A DNA stretch of 38,749 nt from Burkholderiales bacterium (lineage in GTDB: Bacteria; Pseudomonadota; Gammaproteobacteria; Burkholderiales; SG8-41): NCBI GenBank assembly GCA_030683105.1, contig JAUXMZ010000021.1, positions 1 to 38,749 of the forward strand. Direction: 5' to 3'. Positions 15,865 through 24,616 of the stretch are shown here, piece after piece. The notes below the pieces were generated by a model. The model worked only from the letters and a program-made list of their open reading frames with translations, was not told where the DNA came from and did no database searches. Position numbers and translations under genes: made by a program. The first letter of the stretch is position 1. Each line of letters starts with the position of its first letter.

Positions 15865-16755
15865 TCAGTTCCCTGACAGCGCCTCGAGCGCCTGCGCGCT
15901 GCCGAACATGTGCCGTGCGCTGTGCGCGACGTCCGGCACTTCGACCAGGCGCCAACGGAAAGCCCAGCCGCGCTCCACCGCCAGCTGCCGCGCGGCATGA
16001 AACGTGTTGTGCCCGCGTTCATAACGGTTCGCGCCCTGCCGTTCGGCGCCCGGGCGTACATTGAGATCGGCATCGCGCTTCACGTCAGCCATGCCGAGCA
16101 GCACGGTCACCGGCTGCGCCAGATAGCGCTGCAGCACGGCATCATCCGCGAACGGCGCAGGCAGGCCGCCGAACTGGTACGGAAAACGCTCGGTGCGCGC
16201 CGGCCACAGGTAAGTCGAGGGATTGGCGATGACGATGCGTTGCGCGGCATTCGGTATGAATGCGGCGAAACGCGACAGCGCCTGCGCGCCGGCCGAGTGA
16301 CCGAGCATCAGGTAAGCGAGATCGGGGCGGGCTTCGGCCGCGCGCACCGCTGAGATGACAGCGAGAAACAGGCGGCCGGTCCATTGCGTTTCCGGCTCGA
16401 CTTGAAAATCCCCGGCGGCGCGCTGGTCGCGCACCAGGCCGCCGGTCTGGTAGCGCCATGTGGGAAAGCGCTTGCGGTCGAACAACGGCGCGACGACCAG
16501 AAAGCCGTGGGTGTCGGCCAGCGGTATGGCGTAGTCGCGATAACCCGGGGCGTTGGCGCCTAAACCGTGCAGCACCAGCAGGATGGGGCCGCCGTCGTAC
16601 TGCGGCGGCTTGTAGGCATGCAGTTCGATGAGTTCGTCACCGATGCTGATGCTGCGCTGGCTGCTGCCGGTGGGCAGCGGTTCGGCGTGCGCCGCCAGCG
16701 CGCAGGCCACGAAGCTGATGTGGCAGAAGGCACGGAGCAGAAAGCGGCGCATCAT
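15865..16755 (-). CDS. Secreted alpha/beta hydrolase (esterase or depolymerase-like)
   Basis: About 296 residues beginning at ATG 16755 or 16752, which gives a signal peptide: RRFLLRAF, a hydrophobic core and a cleavage site at AHA-EP near residue 24. The longer frame back to 16881 has a hydrophilic start and was rejected. The oxyanion region LHGLGANAPG (about 60), the nucleophile elbow GHSAGAQ (about 160) and a late Asp and His support a serine hydrolase resembling PHB-depolymerase-like esterases. It would act in the periplasm or outside. The substrate is unknown. Confidence 0.82.
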   Translation of the reverse strand: MMRRFLLRAFCHISFVACALAAHAEPLPTGSSQRSISIGDELIELHAYKPPQYDGGPILLVLHGLGANAPGYRDYAIPLADTHGFLVVAPLFDRKRFPTWRYQTGGLVRDQRAAGDFQVEPETQWTGRLFLAVISAVRAAEARPDLAYLMLGHSAGAQALSRFAAFIPNAAQRIVIANPSTYLWPARTERFPYQFGGLPAPFADDAVLQRYLAQPVTVLLGMADVKRDADLNVRPGAERQGANRYERGHNTFHAARQLAVERGWAFRWRLVEVPDVAHSARHMFGSAQALEALSGN

Positions 16756-17003
16756 GCGGTAACAACGTATGAACTGAATTGATCGTCCGGCAGCAAGGGG
16801 TCTTCCCGTTGAAATGCGGGTCGCGTGGCGGGTATCGATGCCGTCATGCTGCTCTCCTGCTAGAATAAGACACATTTTCACACATTTCCCCGGGAATCAG
16901 CCGGACCAGACCCCGACCAATTCCTTAAATAAATCCGCCCTGAATAAAAATGCGAAAGTGTCTTTGCCGACGTATTGCGGTTCACCCATGTTAGAGGCTC
17001 TTA

Positions 17004-18224
17004 GTGGCCGGTGAAGATTTATCCAAGCTGCGCATAGACCGCAACGGCGCAGGCGTTGAAACAGGCGCGCCGCAGCGGCGCCGCTCGCTCAAGCTCTGGG
17101 CGGCGCTGGCTGTTCTCGCCGCACTTGGCCTCTATTATGCGTTCGGCTACAGGCCGGCGATGCCGGTGGAGTCCATGGTGGTGACGGTGGCGTATCCTTC
17201 GCAGGCTTTTACCGTACTCAATGCGACGGGCTATGTGGTGGCCCAGCGCAAGGCGGCGGTGGCTTCCAAGGCGACCGGCCGGCTCGAGTGGCTGGGCGTG
17301 CGCGAAGGCAGCCTCGTCAAACAGGGCGAAGTTCTCGCACGGCTTGAAAACCGGGATGTGACCGCGACCCTGGAGCAGGCAGCGGCCAACATCAAGCTGG
17401 CGCAGGCCAACCTTGAACAGGGGCAGGCTGAATTCACGGAAGCCGGCCGTGTGCTCAACCGGTCGCGTGATCTGCTTGCCAAAAAATTTGTGTCACAGGC
17501 CGCGCACGACACCGTGGTTGCCCGCATGGAGAAGGCGAAGGCCGGCATCAGCGGCTATCAGGCGGCGATTGCAGTGGCGCAGGCCAATCACCGCGCGGCG
17601 CGGGTCGCGGTCGATCAGACCCTGATCCGCGCACCGTTCGACGGCGTGGTGCTCACCAAGAATGCCAATGTCGGCGACGTGATCACACCGTTTTCTTCTG
17701 CCACAGGTTCTCAGGCTGCGGTAGTGACCATGGCCGACATGGCCACGCTCGAAGTCGAGGCCGATGTCTCGGAGTCGAGCCTGGCCAAAGTCAGGCTCGA
17801 TCAGCCCTGCGAGATCCAGCTCGATGCGCTGCCCGATCTGCGCTTGCGCGGCGTGGTGCATCGCATGGTGCCGACCGTGGACCGCGCAAAAGCGACCGTG
17901 ACGGTGAAAATAGGCTTCGTCGACAAGGATCCGCGCATTCTGCCGGAGATGAGCGCCAAGGTTGCGTTCCTGTCGCAGCAGGTGCCGGCTGATCAGCTCA
18001 GCGCGCGCACCGTGGTACAGCCGGCTGCGATCATCGAGCGCAACGGCCGCAGCGTCGTGTTCGTGATCAGGGACAAGACAGTGTCACAAGTCGAGGTTCA
18101 GGCCGCCGGCAGAATAGGCGAGATGGTCGAAGTGGTGAAGGGTGTGGCGCCCGGAGACCGCATCGTGCTCAAGCCCTCGGGAAAGCTGCGCGACGGCGCA
18201 GCGGTGTCGTTGTCAACGAAATAA
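17004..18224 (+). CDS. Periplasmic adaptor (membrane fusion) protein of a MacAB-like exporter
   Basis: A 406-residue protein starting at GTG 17004, anchored by one helix (about 29-47, LWAALAVLAALGLYYAFGY). Then come a lipoyl half (VASKATGRLEWLGVREGSLVKQG), a helical hairpin (about 110-185), the second lipoyl half with TLIRAPFDGVV, and beta-barrel domains. Adaptors of this kind bridge an inner-membrane ABC pump and an outer-membrane channel. The ATPase and two permease genes follow in the same direction. The leader (16868-16963) contains an imperfect inverted repeat AGACAC / GTGTCT. No outer-membrane channel gene is nearby. Confidence 0.9.
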   Translation: MAGEDLSKLRIDRNGAGVETGAPQRRRSLKLWAALAVLAALGLYYAFGYRPAMPVESMVVTVAYPSQAFTVLNATGYVVAQRKAAVASKATGRLEWLGVREGSLVKQGEVLARLENRDVTATLEQAAANIKLAQANLEQGQAEFTEAGRVLNRSRDLLAKKFVSQAAHDTVVARMEKAKAGISGYQAAIAVAQANHRAARVAVDQTLIRAPFDGVVLTKNANVGDVITPFSSATGSQAAVVTMADMATLEVEADVSESSLAKVRLDQPCEIQLDALPDLRLRGVVHRMVPTVDRAKATVTVKIGFVDKDPRILPEMSAKVAFLSQQVPADQLSARTVVQPAAIIERNGRSVVFVIRDKTVSQVEVQAAGRIGEMVEVVKGVAPGDRIVLKPSGKLRDGAAVSLSTK

Positions 18225-18233
18225 GAATCATCA

Positions 18234-18421
18234 GCCACAGAGGACACAGAGATCACAGAGTATGCATGCTACTGATCTTCCATTAAATAGTTGACGGAAA
18301 TTGGCGCTCCCTTTCCTCCACCGGTTGCTGACGAAAAACCAGAATAAGAAAACCGTGAGGCATTTACTTATTTCTCAATGATTTGTCTGGTTTTCTCTGT
18401 GTCCTCTGTGTCCTCTGTGGC
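18234..18421. repeat. Inverted pair of CCACAGAG-type periodic repeats (second pair)
   Basis: GCCACAGAGGACACAGAGAT at 18234-18253, continuing to 18260, and the inverted CTCTGTGTCC units at 18395-18421, flanking about 135 bases without a gene. The right arm lies just before the ABC ATPase start, and in-frame it encodes a spurious Leu/Cys-rich N-terminal extension that should not be annotated. Confidence 0.85.
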
Positions 18422-18430
18422 AAGGTTTTT

Positions 18431-19114
18431 ATGCACTCAATTGTAGAGATCGGGAACCTGTCGAAATCGTACCGCCGCGGCGGGCAGATCGTGCCGGTGC
18501 TGGAGGATCTCACCTTCGACATCATGGCCGGCGATTTCATTGCGCTGATGGGACCGTCGGGTTCTGGCAAGAGCACGTTGCTGAATCTCATCGCCGGCAT
18601 CGACAAGCCGGACCACGGCACGTTGCGGGTCGGCGGCATCGATATCACCGCGCTGTCGGAATCCGAGCTTGCCGACTGGCGCGCGCGCAACGTCGGTTTC
18701 ATTTTTCAGTTTTACAACCTGATGCCGGTGCTGACCGCGTACGAGAACATCGAACTGCCCTTGCTGCTGACCAGGCTGTCGGGAAGCGAGCGCCGCGAGC
18801 ACGTCGAAACGGCACTCGCCATGGTCGGGCTCACCGACCGCATGGCGCACTATCCGTCGGAACTCTCGGGCGGCCAGCAGCAGCGCGTGGCGATTGCGCG
18901 CGCCATCATCACCGACCCGACCATACTCGTGGCCGACGAACCCACCGGCGATCTTGATCGGGTGTCGGCGGAAGATGTGCTCACGCTGATGGCGCGACTC
19001 AACGCCGAACTGGGGAAAACTATCATCATGGTGACCCACGACCAGCACGCTGCGCAGAAGGCGCATCACATCCGGCAGCTGGACAAAGGGGTGTTGCTCA
19101 GTAGCGCAGCCTGA
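18431..19114 (+). CDS. ABC transporter ATP-binding protein (MacB/LolD type)
   Basis: A 227-residue nucleotide-binding subunit. Walker [10 protein letters not shown] is at about 41-49, the Q-loop at FIFQFYNL, the signature LSGGQQQR at about 147, Walker [13 protein letters not shown], and the switch His in VTHD. All catalytic residues are present. I set the start at ATG 18431 ([10 protein letters not shown]); the frame is open 16 codons further up, but that part is the CTCTGTG repeat. It powers the exporter formed with the adaptor upstream and the two permeases downstream. Confidence 0.93.
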   Translation: MHSIVEIGNLSKSYRRGGQIVPVLEDLTFDIMAGDFIALMGPSGSGKSTLLNLIAGIDKPDHGTLRVGGIDITALSESELADWRARNVGFIFQFYNLMPVLTAYENIELPLLLTRLSGSERREHVETALAMVGLTDRMAHYPSELSGGQQQRVAIARAIITDPTILVADEPTGDLDRVSAEDVLTLMARLNAELGKTIIMVTHDQHAAQKAHHIRQLDKGVLLSSAA

Positions 19115-19206
19115 TCGGCGCGCTGCTGTGGGGATACGTAAAATATAAATAATAACAATATGTTACAAAATAATGTTGGCCTACGGAAAGTGGTAACGCA
19201 GCGCTC

Positions 19207-20361
19207 ATGTACTTGCTCAAGCTGATTCTCAGGAATGCGCTGCGCCACAAGCTGCGCACCGGCCTGACCATGCTCGGCATCATAGTGGCGGTGCTGGCTT
19301 TTGGTCTGCTGCAGACGGTGGTGGATGCCTGGTATGCGGGGGCGCAGTCGGCCTCCAGTGCGCGCCTGGTCACGCGCAGCTCGATCTCCCTGATGTTTCC
19401 CCTGCCGTTAAGCTACGAAGGCCGGATCCGCGGCGTCGCCGGTGTGCAGGCCGTGGCGCGCACGAATTGGTTCGGCGCCATTTATCGCGAGCCCAGGAAC
19501 TTCTTTGCGCAGTTCGCCGTATCCGATAACTATCTCGACCTTTATCCCGAGTTCGTGCTGCCCGATGACCAGCGGCAGGCTTACCTGCGGGACCGCAAAG
19601 GCTGCCTGATCGGACGCCAGCTTGCCGATCAATACGGTTTCAAGGTGGGGGCCGTGCTGCCCCTGCGCGGCACCATTTATCCCGGCAACTGGGAGTTCGT
19701 GGTGCGCGGAATTTTCGACGGCGTGGACGAAACCAAGGTGACGCGGCAGATGCTGTTTCACTGGGAGTATTTCAATGAAACGCTGAAGCAGCGCACGCCG
19801 CGGCGCGGCGATCAGGTCGGCGTTTACGTGCTCGGCATCGACAACCCCGACAACGCCGCGGCCATCTCGCGTGCCGTCGACCAGACCTTCAGCAACTCGC
19901 TGGCTGAAACGCTGACCGAGACCGAGCAGGCGTTCCAGCTCGGCTTTGTCGCCATGTCGAACGAGATCATAGCCGCGATCCGCGTCGTATCGTACGTGGT
20001 GATCCTGATCATCATGGCGGTCATGGCGAATACCATGGCGATGAGCGCGCGCGAGCGCAGCGCAGAATACGCCACGCTCAAGGTGCTCGGTTTCGGCCCC
20101 GGATTCATTGCCCTGCTCATCTTCGGGGAATCGTTCGCAATCTGCGCGATCGGCGGCGTATTGGGCGTGGCGGCGACTGCGCCGGCCGCCGCCTTGTTCA
20201 AGGACCTGGCGGGTAATGTGTTTCCCATTTTCCAGGTCTCGTCGCACACCTTGCTGCTGCAGACGGCCTGCATGCTGCTGATCGGCATCGCTGCCGCCAT
20301 CGTACCGGCCATCCGCGCCTCGCGCATACGCATCGTGGAAGGACTGCGGGCCATTGGTTAA
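19207..20361 (+). CDS. ABC transporter permease, FtsX/MacB type (first of two)
   Basis: 384 residues with one N-terminal helix (about 18-40, GLTMLGIIVAVLAFGLL), a periplasmic domain of about 210 residues, and three C-terminal helices in the FtsX domain (about 260-380). ERSAEYATLKVLGF is the cytoplasmic loop typical of this family. It likely forms a heterodimer with the product of 20474-21640. An AT-rich palindrome TAACA-ATA-TGTTA lies at 19153-19165 in its leader; its core recurs at 21666-21677. Confidence 0.88.
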   Translation: MYLLKLILRNALRHKLRTGLTMLGIIVAVLAFGLLQTVVDAWYAGAQSASSARLVTRSSISLMFPLPLSYEGRIRGVAGVQAVARTNWFGAIYREPRNFFAQFAVSDNYLDLYPEFVLPDDQRQAYLRDRKGCLIGRQLADQYGFKVGAVLPLRGTIYPGNWEFVVRGIFDGVDETKVTRQMLFHWEYFNETLKQRTPRRGDQVGVYVLGIDNPDNAAAISRAVDQTFSNSLAETLTETEQAFQLGFVAMSNEIIAAIRVVSYVVILIIMAVMANTMAMSARERSAEYATLKVLGFGPGFIALLIFGESFAICAIGGVLGVAATAPAAALFKDLAGNVFPIFQVSSHTLLLQTACMLLIGIAAAIVPAIRASRIRIVEGLRAIG

Positions 20362-20362
20362 T

Positions 20363-20470
20363 AAAGCTCAGTGTTGAGTTTTGAGTTTTTAGTTTTGAGT
20401 GTCACCATACCCCCATCTCATCAACCACCTCCACTCATCACTCAACACTTAAAACTTAACACTGAGCTTT
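20363..20470. repeat. Hairpin-forming TTGAGTTT repeat between the two permease genes
   Basis: AAAGCTCAGTGTT at 20363-20375 pairs perfectly with AACACTGAGCTTT at 20458-20470. Inside the arms are GAGTTTT-type units on the left and AACACTTAAAAC-type units on the right. The 108-base element fills the whole space between two genes that should be translated together, and could be a MITE-like insertion. Confidence 0.85.
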
Positions 20471-20473
20471 AGA

Positions 20474-21640
20474 ATGTCCATTCCCCTGTCCTACATCGCA
20501 CGTAATCTGTGGACCCGCCGGCTCACCACGGCGCTGACGGCGGGCGGGCTGGCGCTGGTGGTGTACGTGTTTGCCACTGTGCTCATGCTCGATGCCGGGC
20601 TCAAGCGCACGCTGGTGACCACCGGCGAATACGACAACGTCGTGGCCATACGCAAAGGCGCGGAAACCGAGATCCAGAGCGGCATCAACCGCGACCAGGC
20701 GAGCATCATCGAAATGCACGGCGCGGTGGCCGGCGGTGCCAATGGTGAGCGCATGGCCTCGAAGGAGACCGTGGTGCTGATCTCGCTTATCCGCCGCGGC
20801 GATCACAAGCCCTCCAACGTTATCATCCGCGGCACAGCCGTTATCGGGCTCGCGCTCAGACCACAGGTGAAGCTTGCCGAAGGAAGAATGTTCCGCGCCG
20901 GGTCCACTGAAATCATCGTCGGCAGCAATATCGCCAGCCGCTTCGAAGGCACGCGGATAGGCGGCAGGCTGCGTTTTGCGCAGCGCGACTGGACGGTGGT
21001 CGGTATTTTCGACGCCGGTGGCAGCGGGTTTGATTCCGAGATCTGGGGCGATGTCGACCAACTCATGCAATCCTTCCGTCGCACCGCCTATTCGACGATG
21101 GTGGTGCGGCTCGTGGATGCCGGGCTCTACGACCGGTTCCGGGCGGATATCGACACTGATCCGCGGCTCACCAATGAAGTGAAACGGGAGCAGGTGTTCT
21201 ACAGCGACCAGTCGCGGGCGCTGTCCACCTTCATCACCATCCTCGGGATGACGTTGTCCATCATTTTCTCAATCGGCGCGACGATAGGCGCGATGATCAC
21301 CATGTATGCTTCCGTTGCGAGCCGCGTGGCGGAAATCGGCACGCTGCGTGCGCTCGGCTTCAAGCGAGGCAGCATCTTGTGGGCATTTCTCGCCGAGGCG
21401 CTGCTGCTGGGGCTGGCTGGTGGCGTGATCGGATTGGCGCTGGCCTCGCTGATGCAATTCGCATCATTTTCGACCGTCAATTTCCAGACGTTTGCCGATC
21501 TGTCGTTCCGCTTCGTCCTGACGCCCGCCATCGGGCTCAAAACACTGGCGTTCTCAGCCGTCATGGGTGTGATAGGCGGTTTTCTGCCCGCGGTGCGAGC
21601 CGCTCGGTTAAACATCGTGGATGCCTTGCGAGCAATATGA
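20474..21640 (+). CDS. ABC transporter permease, FtsX/MacB type (second of two)
   Basis: 388 residues with the same plan as its neighbour: N-terminal helix (about 18-40), a periplasmic domain with the MacB core feel (VVAIRKGAETEIQSG), and an FtsX domain with three helices (about 255-385). ASRVAEIGTLRALGFKRGSI is the conserved cytoplasmic loop. Start ATG 20474 directly follows the hairpin repeat. Two unequal permeases plus a free ATPase distinguish this system from MacB, where ATPase and permease are one chain. The substrate is unknown. Confidence 0.88.
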   Translation: MSIPLSYIARNLWTRRLTTALTAGGLALVVYVFATVLMLDAGLKRTLVTTGEYDNVVAIRKGAETEIQSGINRDQASIIEMHGAVAGGANGERMASKETVVLISLIRRGDHKPSNVIIRGTAVIGLALRPQVKLAEGRMFRAGSTEIIVGSNIASRFEGTRIGGRLRFAQRDWTVVGIFDAGGSGFDSEIWGDVDQLMQSFRRTAYSTMVVRLVDAGLYDRFRADIDTDPRLTNEVKREQVFYSDQSRALSTFITILGMTLSIIFSIGATIGAMITMYASVASRVAEIGTLRALGFKRGSILWAFLAEALLLGLAGGVIGLALASLMQFASFSTVNFQTFADLSFRFVLTPAIGLKTLAFSAVMGVIGGFLPAVRAARLNIVDALRAI

Positions 21641-21675
21641 TCCCATCAATAAAAACATTAATTAAAACAATATGT

Positions 21676-21681
21676 TATAAT
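21676..21681 (+). promoter_or_regulatory. Probable -10 box of the diguanylate cyclase gene
   Basis: TATAAT, in an AT-rich stretch overlapping the AACAATATGTTA palindrome (21666-21677), 90 bases before the GTG start. No clear -35 hexamer. Confidence 0.42.
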
Positions 21682-21770
21682 TAACTCTGGATGTCGCGGC
21701 AAAGTGCGGAGCCTGAAGTTGCGCCGTTTTTTAGGTCCCGCGCCTGCGACGGATTTATTACGGAGAGGGT

Positions 21771-23435
21771 GTGTCAGAAAAGGATAAGGCTGTGCAGGCC
21801 GAACCCGGCGCAGAACCCTCCGGTATCCCCGTAAAATGGGTGCTGGGTGCGTTTCTGGCCGTTGCTGCGTTATGGACCGCGATTGCGGGCGGCATCGTAC
21901 ACCGGATCGTGGAACAGCGCGTTGCAGCTTACCTTGCGCACGAACGCACTGCCATCGAACAACGCCTTGCTGCGGTAAGCGAGCAGTTCGGGCTTGCCTT
22001 GAACCGCTTGCGGGGCGTTCCGGCGGTCATCGCGGCAGGGCGTGACGTAATCAGCGTGCTGACGGAATTCGGCCCGGATGCGGGGCGGGGCGTGCAGCCG
22101 CTTGATATGCGCCGGAAGAACTGGACTGAACGCAGCGATCTGCAGGCGCTAAGCCGTCAGTTCTCGCTGACGGCGACTGAGCTGGAAGTGGATGTCGTGT
22201 GGGCGATGAATGCGAGCGGCGACTGCGTGGCGGCAAGTAACGCCAATACGCAGATGAGCTTCGTCGGGGTCAACTACTCGGATCGCAGATATTTCACCGC
22301 GCCGCGCGCGGGTGAACGCGGCTACCAGTATGCGATGGGCCGCGTGACCAGTGTGCCGGGTCTTTACTTCTCATCTCCGGTGACTTCCACTAAGGGTTTT
22401 ATCGGCGTGGTAACCATCAAGATAGACCTGCCGCGGCTCGCGCCCTGGGTCAAAGGTTCAGACGAATTCGTGACCGACGAGAACAGCGTGGTCATCCTCG
22501 CGGGCAATTCGAGTCGGACAATGCGCGTGCTTGACGCCGCTGTCGTGGAGCACCTGAGCACTGCGCAGCGCGACGCACGCTACAAGGTTCTGGAGTTCAA
22601 GGCGCTCGGCATCGAGGCGCTGGCTGAGCCCGGAGGCAGAGGAGGCATGGTGCGTGTAGCCGGATCCGACGTGCCGCATTTCTTTCGTTCCAGCGGCAAA
22701 ACGCCGGAAGGGCTGAAGTTTCATATACTCAAGCCGGCGCATGACCTGGCGTCCATACGCCGTGACGGACTTCCGATGTTCGCGCTCCTGGCGTTCGCAG
22801 GTTGGGCTGTGGCAGCCCTCGTGACCGGTGCCTTCGTCTATATGATGCGCGTGCGCCAGCACCGCGAAAGTTTGCAGACAACCAACGAAGCGCTGAACCG
22901 GTTGAACCAGGATCTGGAGCGGTTGTCGCGCACGGATGCGCTCACCGGCTGCGCCAACCGGCGGTATTTCCGCGAGCGCATGGAAAGCGAACTGGAACGG
23001 GCGCGTCGTTATCACCGGTCATGCTGCGTGCTGATGCTGGACATAGACTGGTTCAAGAATATCAATGACCAGCATGGCCATGCCGCAGGCGACGAAGCAC
23101 TGCAGCATATCGTTCGCGTCATAGATAGAACTGTGCGCAATCAGGATGCCGTCGGCCGTCTCGGCGGCGAGGAGTTTGCGGTGCTGATGCCCGAGACCAG
23201 CCTCGATAACGCGGCAGCGTTGGCCGAGCGCTTGCGACTGGCGGTGGCGGCGGCGCCCGCCCAATTTGGCGACATCTCGATACCTATGACGGTCAGTCTT
23301 GGCGTAGCGCACATGGCGACGGATGGCGTGGACGAAAACACGGACGACTTCCTGCGTCGCGCTGATAACGCGCTATACGCGGCAAAAGCAGCGGGACGGA
23401 ATTGCGTTAGGCGCGGTGCACCCGCGCAGGCTTGA
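21771..23435 (+). CDS. Membrane-bound diguanylate cyclase with periplasmic sensor region
   Basis: 554 residues. Helix 1 is at about 23-45, a periplasmic Cache-like sensor at about 46-330 (GVNYSDRRYFTAPRAGERGY is typical), and helix 2 at about 337-360. A coiled coil (about 365-390) leads to the GGDEF domain. The active site reads GGEEF (about 465-469), a functional variant, and RNQD five residues before it is the inhibitory I-site, so product feedback is expected. It would make c-di-GMP from two GTP. The GTG start at 21771 is supported by GGAGAGGG. It may counteract the HD-GYP and EAL proteins at 3128-5679. Confidence 0.92.
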   Translation: MSEKDKAVQAEPGAEPSGIPVKWVLGAFLAVAALWTAIAGGIVHRIVEQRVAAYLAHERTAIEQRLAAVSEQFGLALNRLRGVPAVIAAGRDVISVLTEFGPDAGRGVQPLDMRRKNWTERSDLQALSRQFSLTATELEVDVVWAMNASGDCVAASNANTQMSFVGVNYSDRRYFTAPRAGERGYQYAMGRVTSVPGLYFSSPVTSTKGFIGVVTIKIDLPRLAPWVKGSDEFVTDENSVVILAGNSSRTMRVLDAAVVEHLSTAQRDARYKVLEFKALGIEALAEPGGRGGMVRVAGSDVPHFFRSSGKTPEGLKFHILKPAHDLASIRRDGLPMFALLAFAGWAVAALVTGAFVYMMRVRQHRESLQTTNEALNRLNQDLERLSRTDALTGCANRRYFRERMESELERARRYHRSCCVLMLDIDWFKNINDQHGHAAGDEALQHIVRVIDRTVRNQDAVGRLGGEEFAVLMPETSLDNAAALAERLRLAVAAAPAQFGDISIPMTVSLGVAHMATDGVDENTDDFLRRADNALYAAKAAGRNCVRRGAPAQA

Positions 23436-23469
23436 ATCCGGCCACGGAGGGTTCATCATCCGGGGCGGG

Positions 23470-24012
23470 TTAACGTGAGCTTACCGGCTCGATGGTGCCC
23501 ATGTGAAAATTGAACTGGCCCTGCCTGCGGTCGCTGTAATAGTGGGTGAGGGTGTTGCGCACGGTAGCGAAAGCGAGTTGTTCCCAGGGGATTTCGCTCT
23601 CCGGGAATAGCCGGGTTTCCAGCGTCTCGGCACCGGCCTTGAAGTCCAGGGACAGCAGTCGCGCGCGAAACAGAATGTAGACCTGATTGATGTGCGGGAT
23701 GTTATACAGCGCGTAGAGCGGCCCGATCTCGATCTGCGCATGGGCTTCTTCCAGGGTTTCGCGCACTGCACCCTGTACCGTGGTCTCGCCGTTTTCCATA
23801 AAACCGGCGGGCACCGTCCACAGTCCGTAGCGCGGCTCGATAGCACGCCGGCACAGCAGGACGCTGTCTTCCCATTCCACAATGCAGCCCACGACCATTT
23901 TCGGATTCTGGTAATGGATGGTGTTACAGGCCTCGCACACATGGCGCGGCAGGGTATCGCCGGCGGGCACCTTGAGCGTTACGGGCGCGCCGCAGCTGCT
24001 GCAGAATTTCAT
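23470..24012 (-). CDS. NUDIX hydrolase with N-terminal zinc ribbon
   Basis: 180 residues. The N-terminal zinc ribbon has CSSC (residues 4-7) and CEAC (about 26-29). The NUDIX domain follows with GFMENGETTVQGAVRETLEE (about 71-90), which matches Gx5Ex7REUxEE, although the usual Gly after EEx is His. Zinc-ribbon NUDIX proteins often hydrolyse dinucleotides such as NADH or FAD, but the specificity here is unknown. ATG 24012 is clear. A REP palindrome lies 14 bases upstream of the start. Confidence 0.88.
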   Translation of the reverse strand: MKFCSSCGAPVTLKVPAGDTLPRHVCEACNTIHYQNPKMVVGCIVEWEDSVLLCRRAIEPRYGLWTVPAGFMENGETTVQGAVRETLEEAHAQIEIGPLYALYNIPHINQVYILFRARLLSLDFKAGAETLETRLFPESEIPWEQLAFATVRNTLTHYYSDRRQGQFNFHMGTIEPVSSR

Positions 24013-24026
24013 GAGGTTATGAGCCT

Positions 24027-24090
24027 AGGAGTTTGCCGGACTGAGTTCCGACAAACTCCTAAAATAAAAAAACTTAAGAACGAGGCAAAA
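24027..24090. repeat. REP-like element, copy 2 (reverse orientation)
   Basis: Arms AGGAGTTTGCCGGA (24027-24040) and TCCGACAAACTCCT (24047-24060), one mismatch. The shared flank AAGAACGAGGC is on the right (24075-24085). It ends a few bases from the GTTAAAC core site at 24099-24105. Confidence 0.85.
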
Positions 24091-24099
24091 CTCCGCTTG

Positions 24100-24339
24100 T
24101 TAAACGGTAACTGCTACGCGCTCGCGAAGAAACTCGGGCGCGAAGTCTGCGCCGTTAGGCCATGTGAGCGTATGGTAAGCAATCGAAAAGCGTTTAAACT
24201 GCTCGATGTCTCGAAGCGCGCCGAAAATGGGCCCGTCGAGCTCGGCGCAGAGATCTACTTCCCCGGCCGCGCCGTCGCTGAATTTCAGCCTTACCACGTA
24301 GTCTCGAACGTACCGCGCCTCAACAACGTGAAGAAACAT
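24100..24339 (-). CDS. DUF2442 protein, partner of the DUF4160 gene
   Basis: A 79-residue protein of the DUF2442 family (VVRLKFSDGAAGEVDLCAEL is the family core). ATG 24339 is preferred over the upstream TTG because GGAG sits 8 bases before it, inside the end of the DUF4160 gene, and the spacing between the two genes is then 4 bases. The pair is a common two-gene module suspected, from its layout, to be toxin-antitoxin-like; this is not shown here. The TAA stop lies inside GTTTAAC (24099-24105, minus strand), a sequence matching the integron core-site consensus RYYYAAC. Confidence 0.8.
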   Translation of the reverse strand: MFLHVVEARYVRDYVVRLKFSDGAAGEVDLCAELDGPIFGALRDIEQFKRFSIAYHTLTWPNGADFAPEFLRERVAVTV

Positions 24340-24343
24340 AGCG

Positions 24344-24601
24344 TCACTCCAATGGGTCAATGGTTTTCAACGGCTGCTTGCTCTGCGCAAGATACCAGTC
24401 TGCCGCGAGTTCAGCCTTATGTAAAGAATACCACTCCATTACTAAATTTAGGGCACGGCGCGGGAATCTCCCGGTTACCGCTCCTGACTCGATCTCGACA
24501 GTAATCTCAAACTCAGCGTATTCCGCATGAAAATGCGGCGGCGCGTGATCTTTGTAGTACATATAGATCACGATCCCGAGAAAGCGACAGAGTTCCGGCA
24601 T
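24344..24601 (-). CDS. DUF4160 protein
   Basis: 85 residues. MYYKDHAPPHFHAEYAEFE (about 14-32) is the DUF4160 signature, with a His-rich HAPPHFHA stretch. It is the first gene of a two-gene unit with DUF2442. The ATG at 24601 follows 15 bases after the GTTAAAC core of the attC-like site, so the promoter would have to come from upstream DNA, as in cassettes. Base composition is lower in GC than in the neighbouring housekeeping genes, which suggests acquisition. Confidence 0.82.
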   Translation of the reverse strand: MPELCRFLGIVIYMYYKDHAPPHFHAEYAEFEITVEIESGAVTGRFPRRALNLVMEWYSLHKAELAADWYLAQSKQPLKTIDPLE

Positions 24602-24616
24602 GGTCTACTTGTTCCC

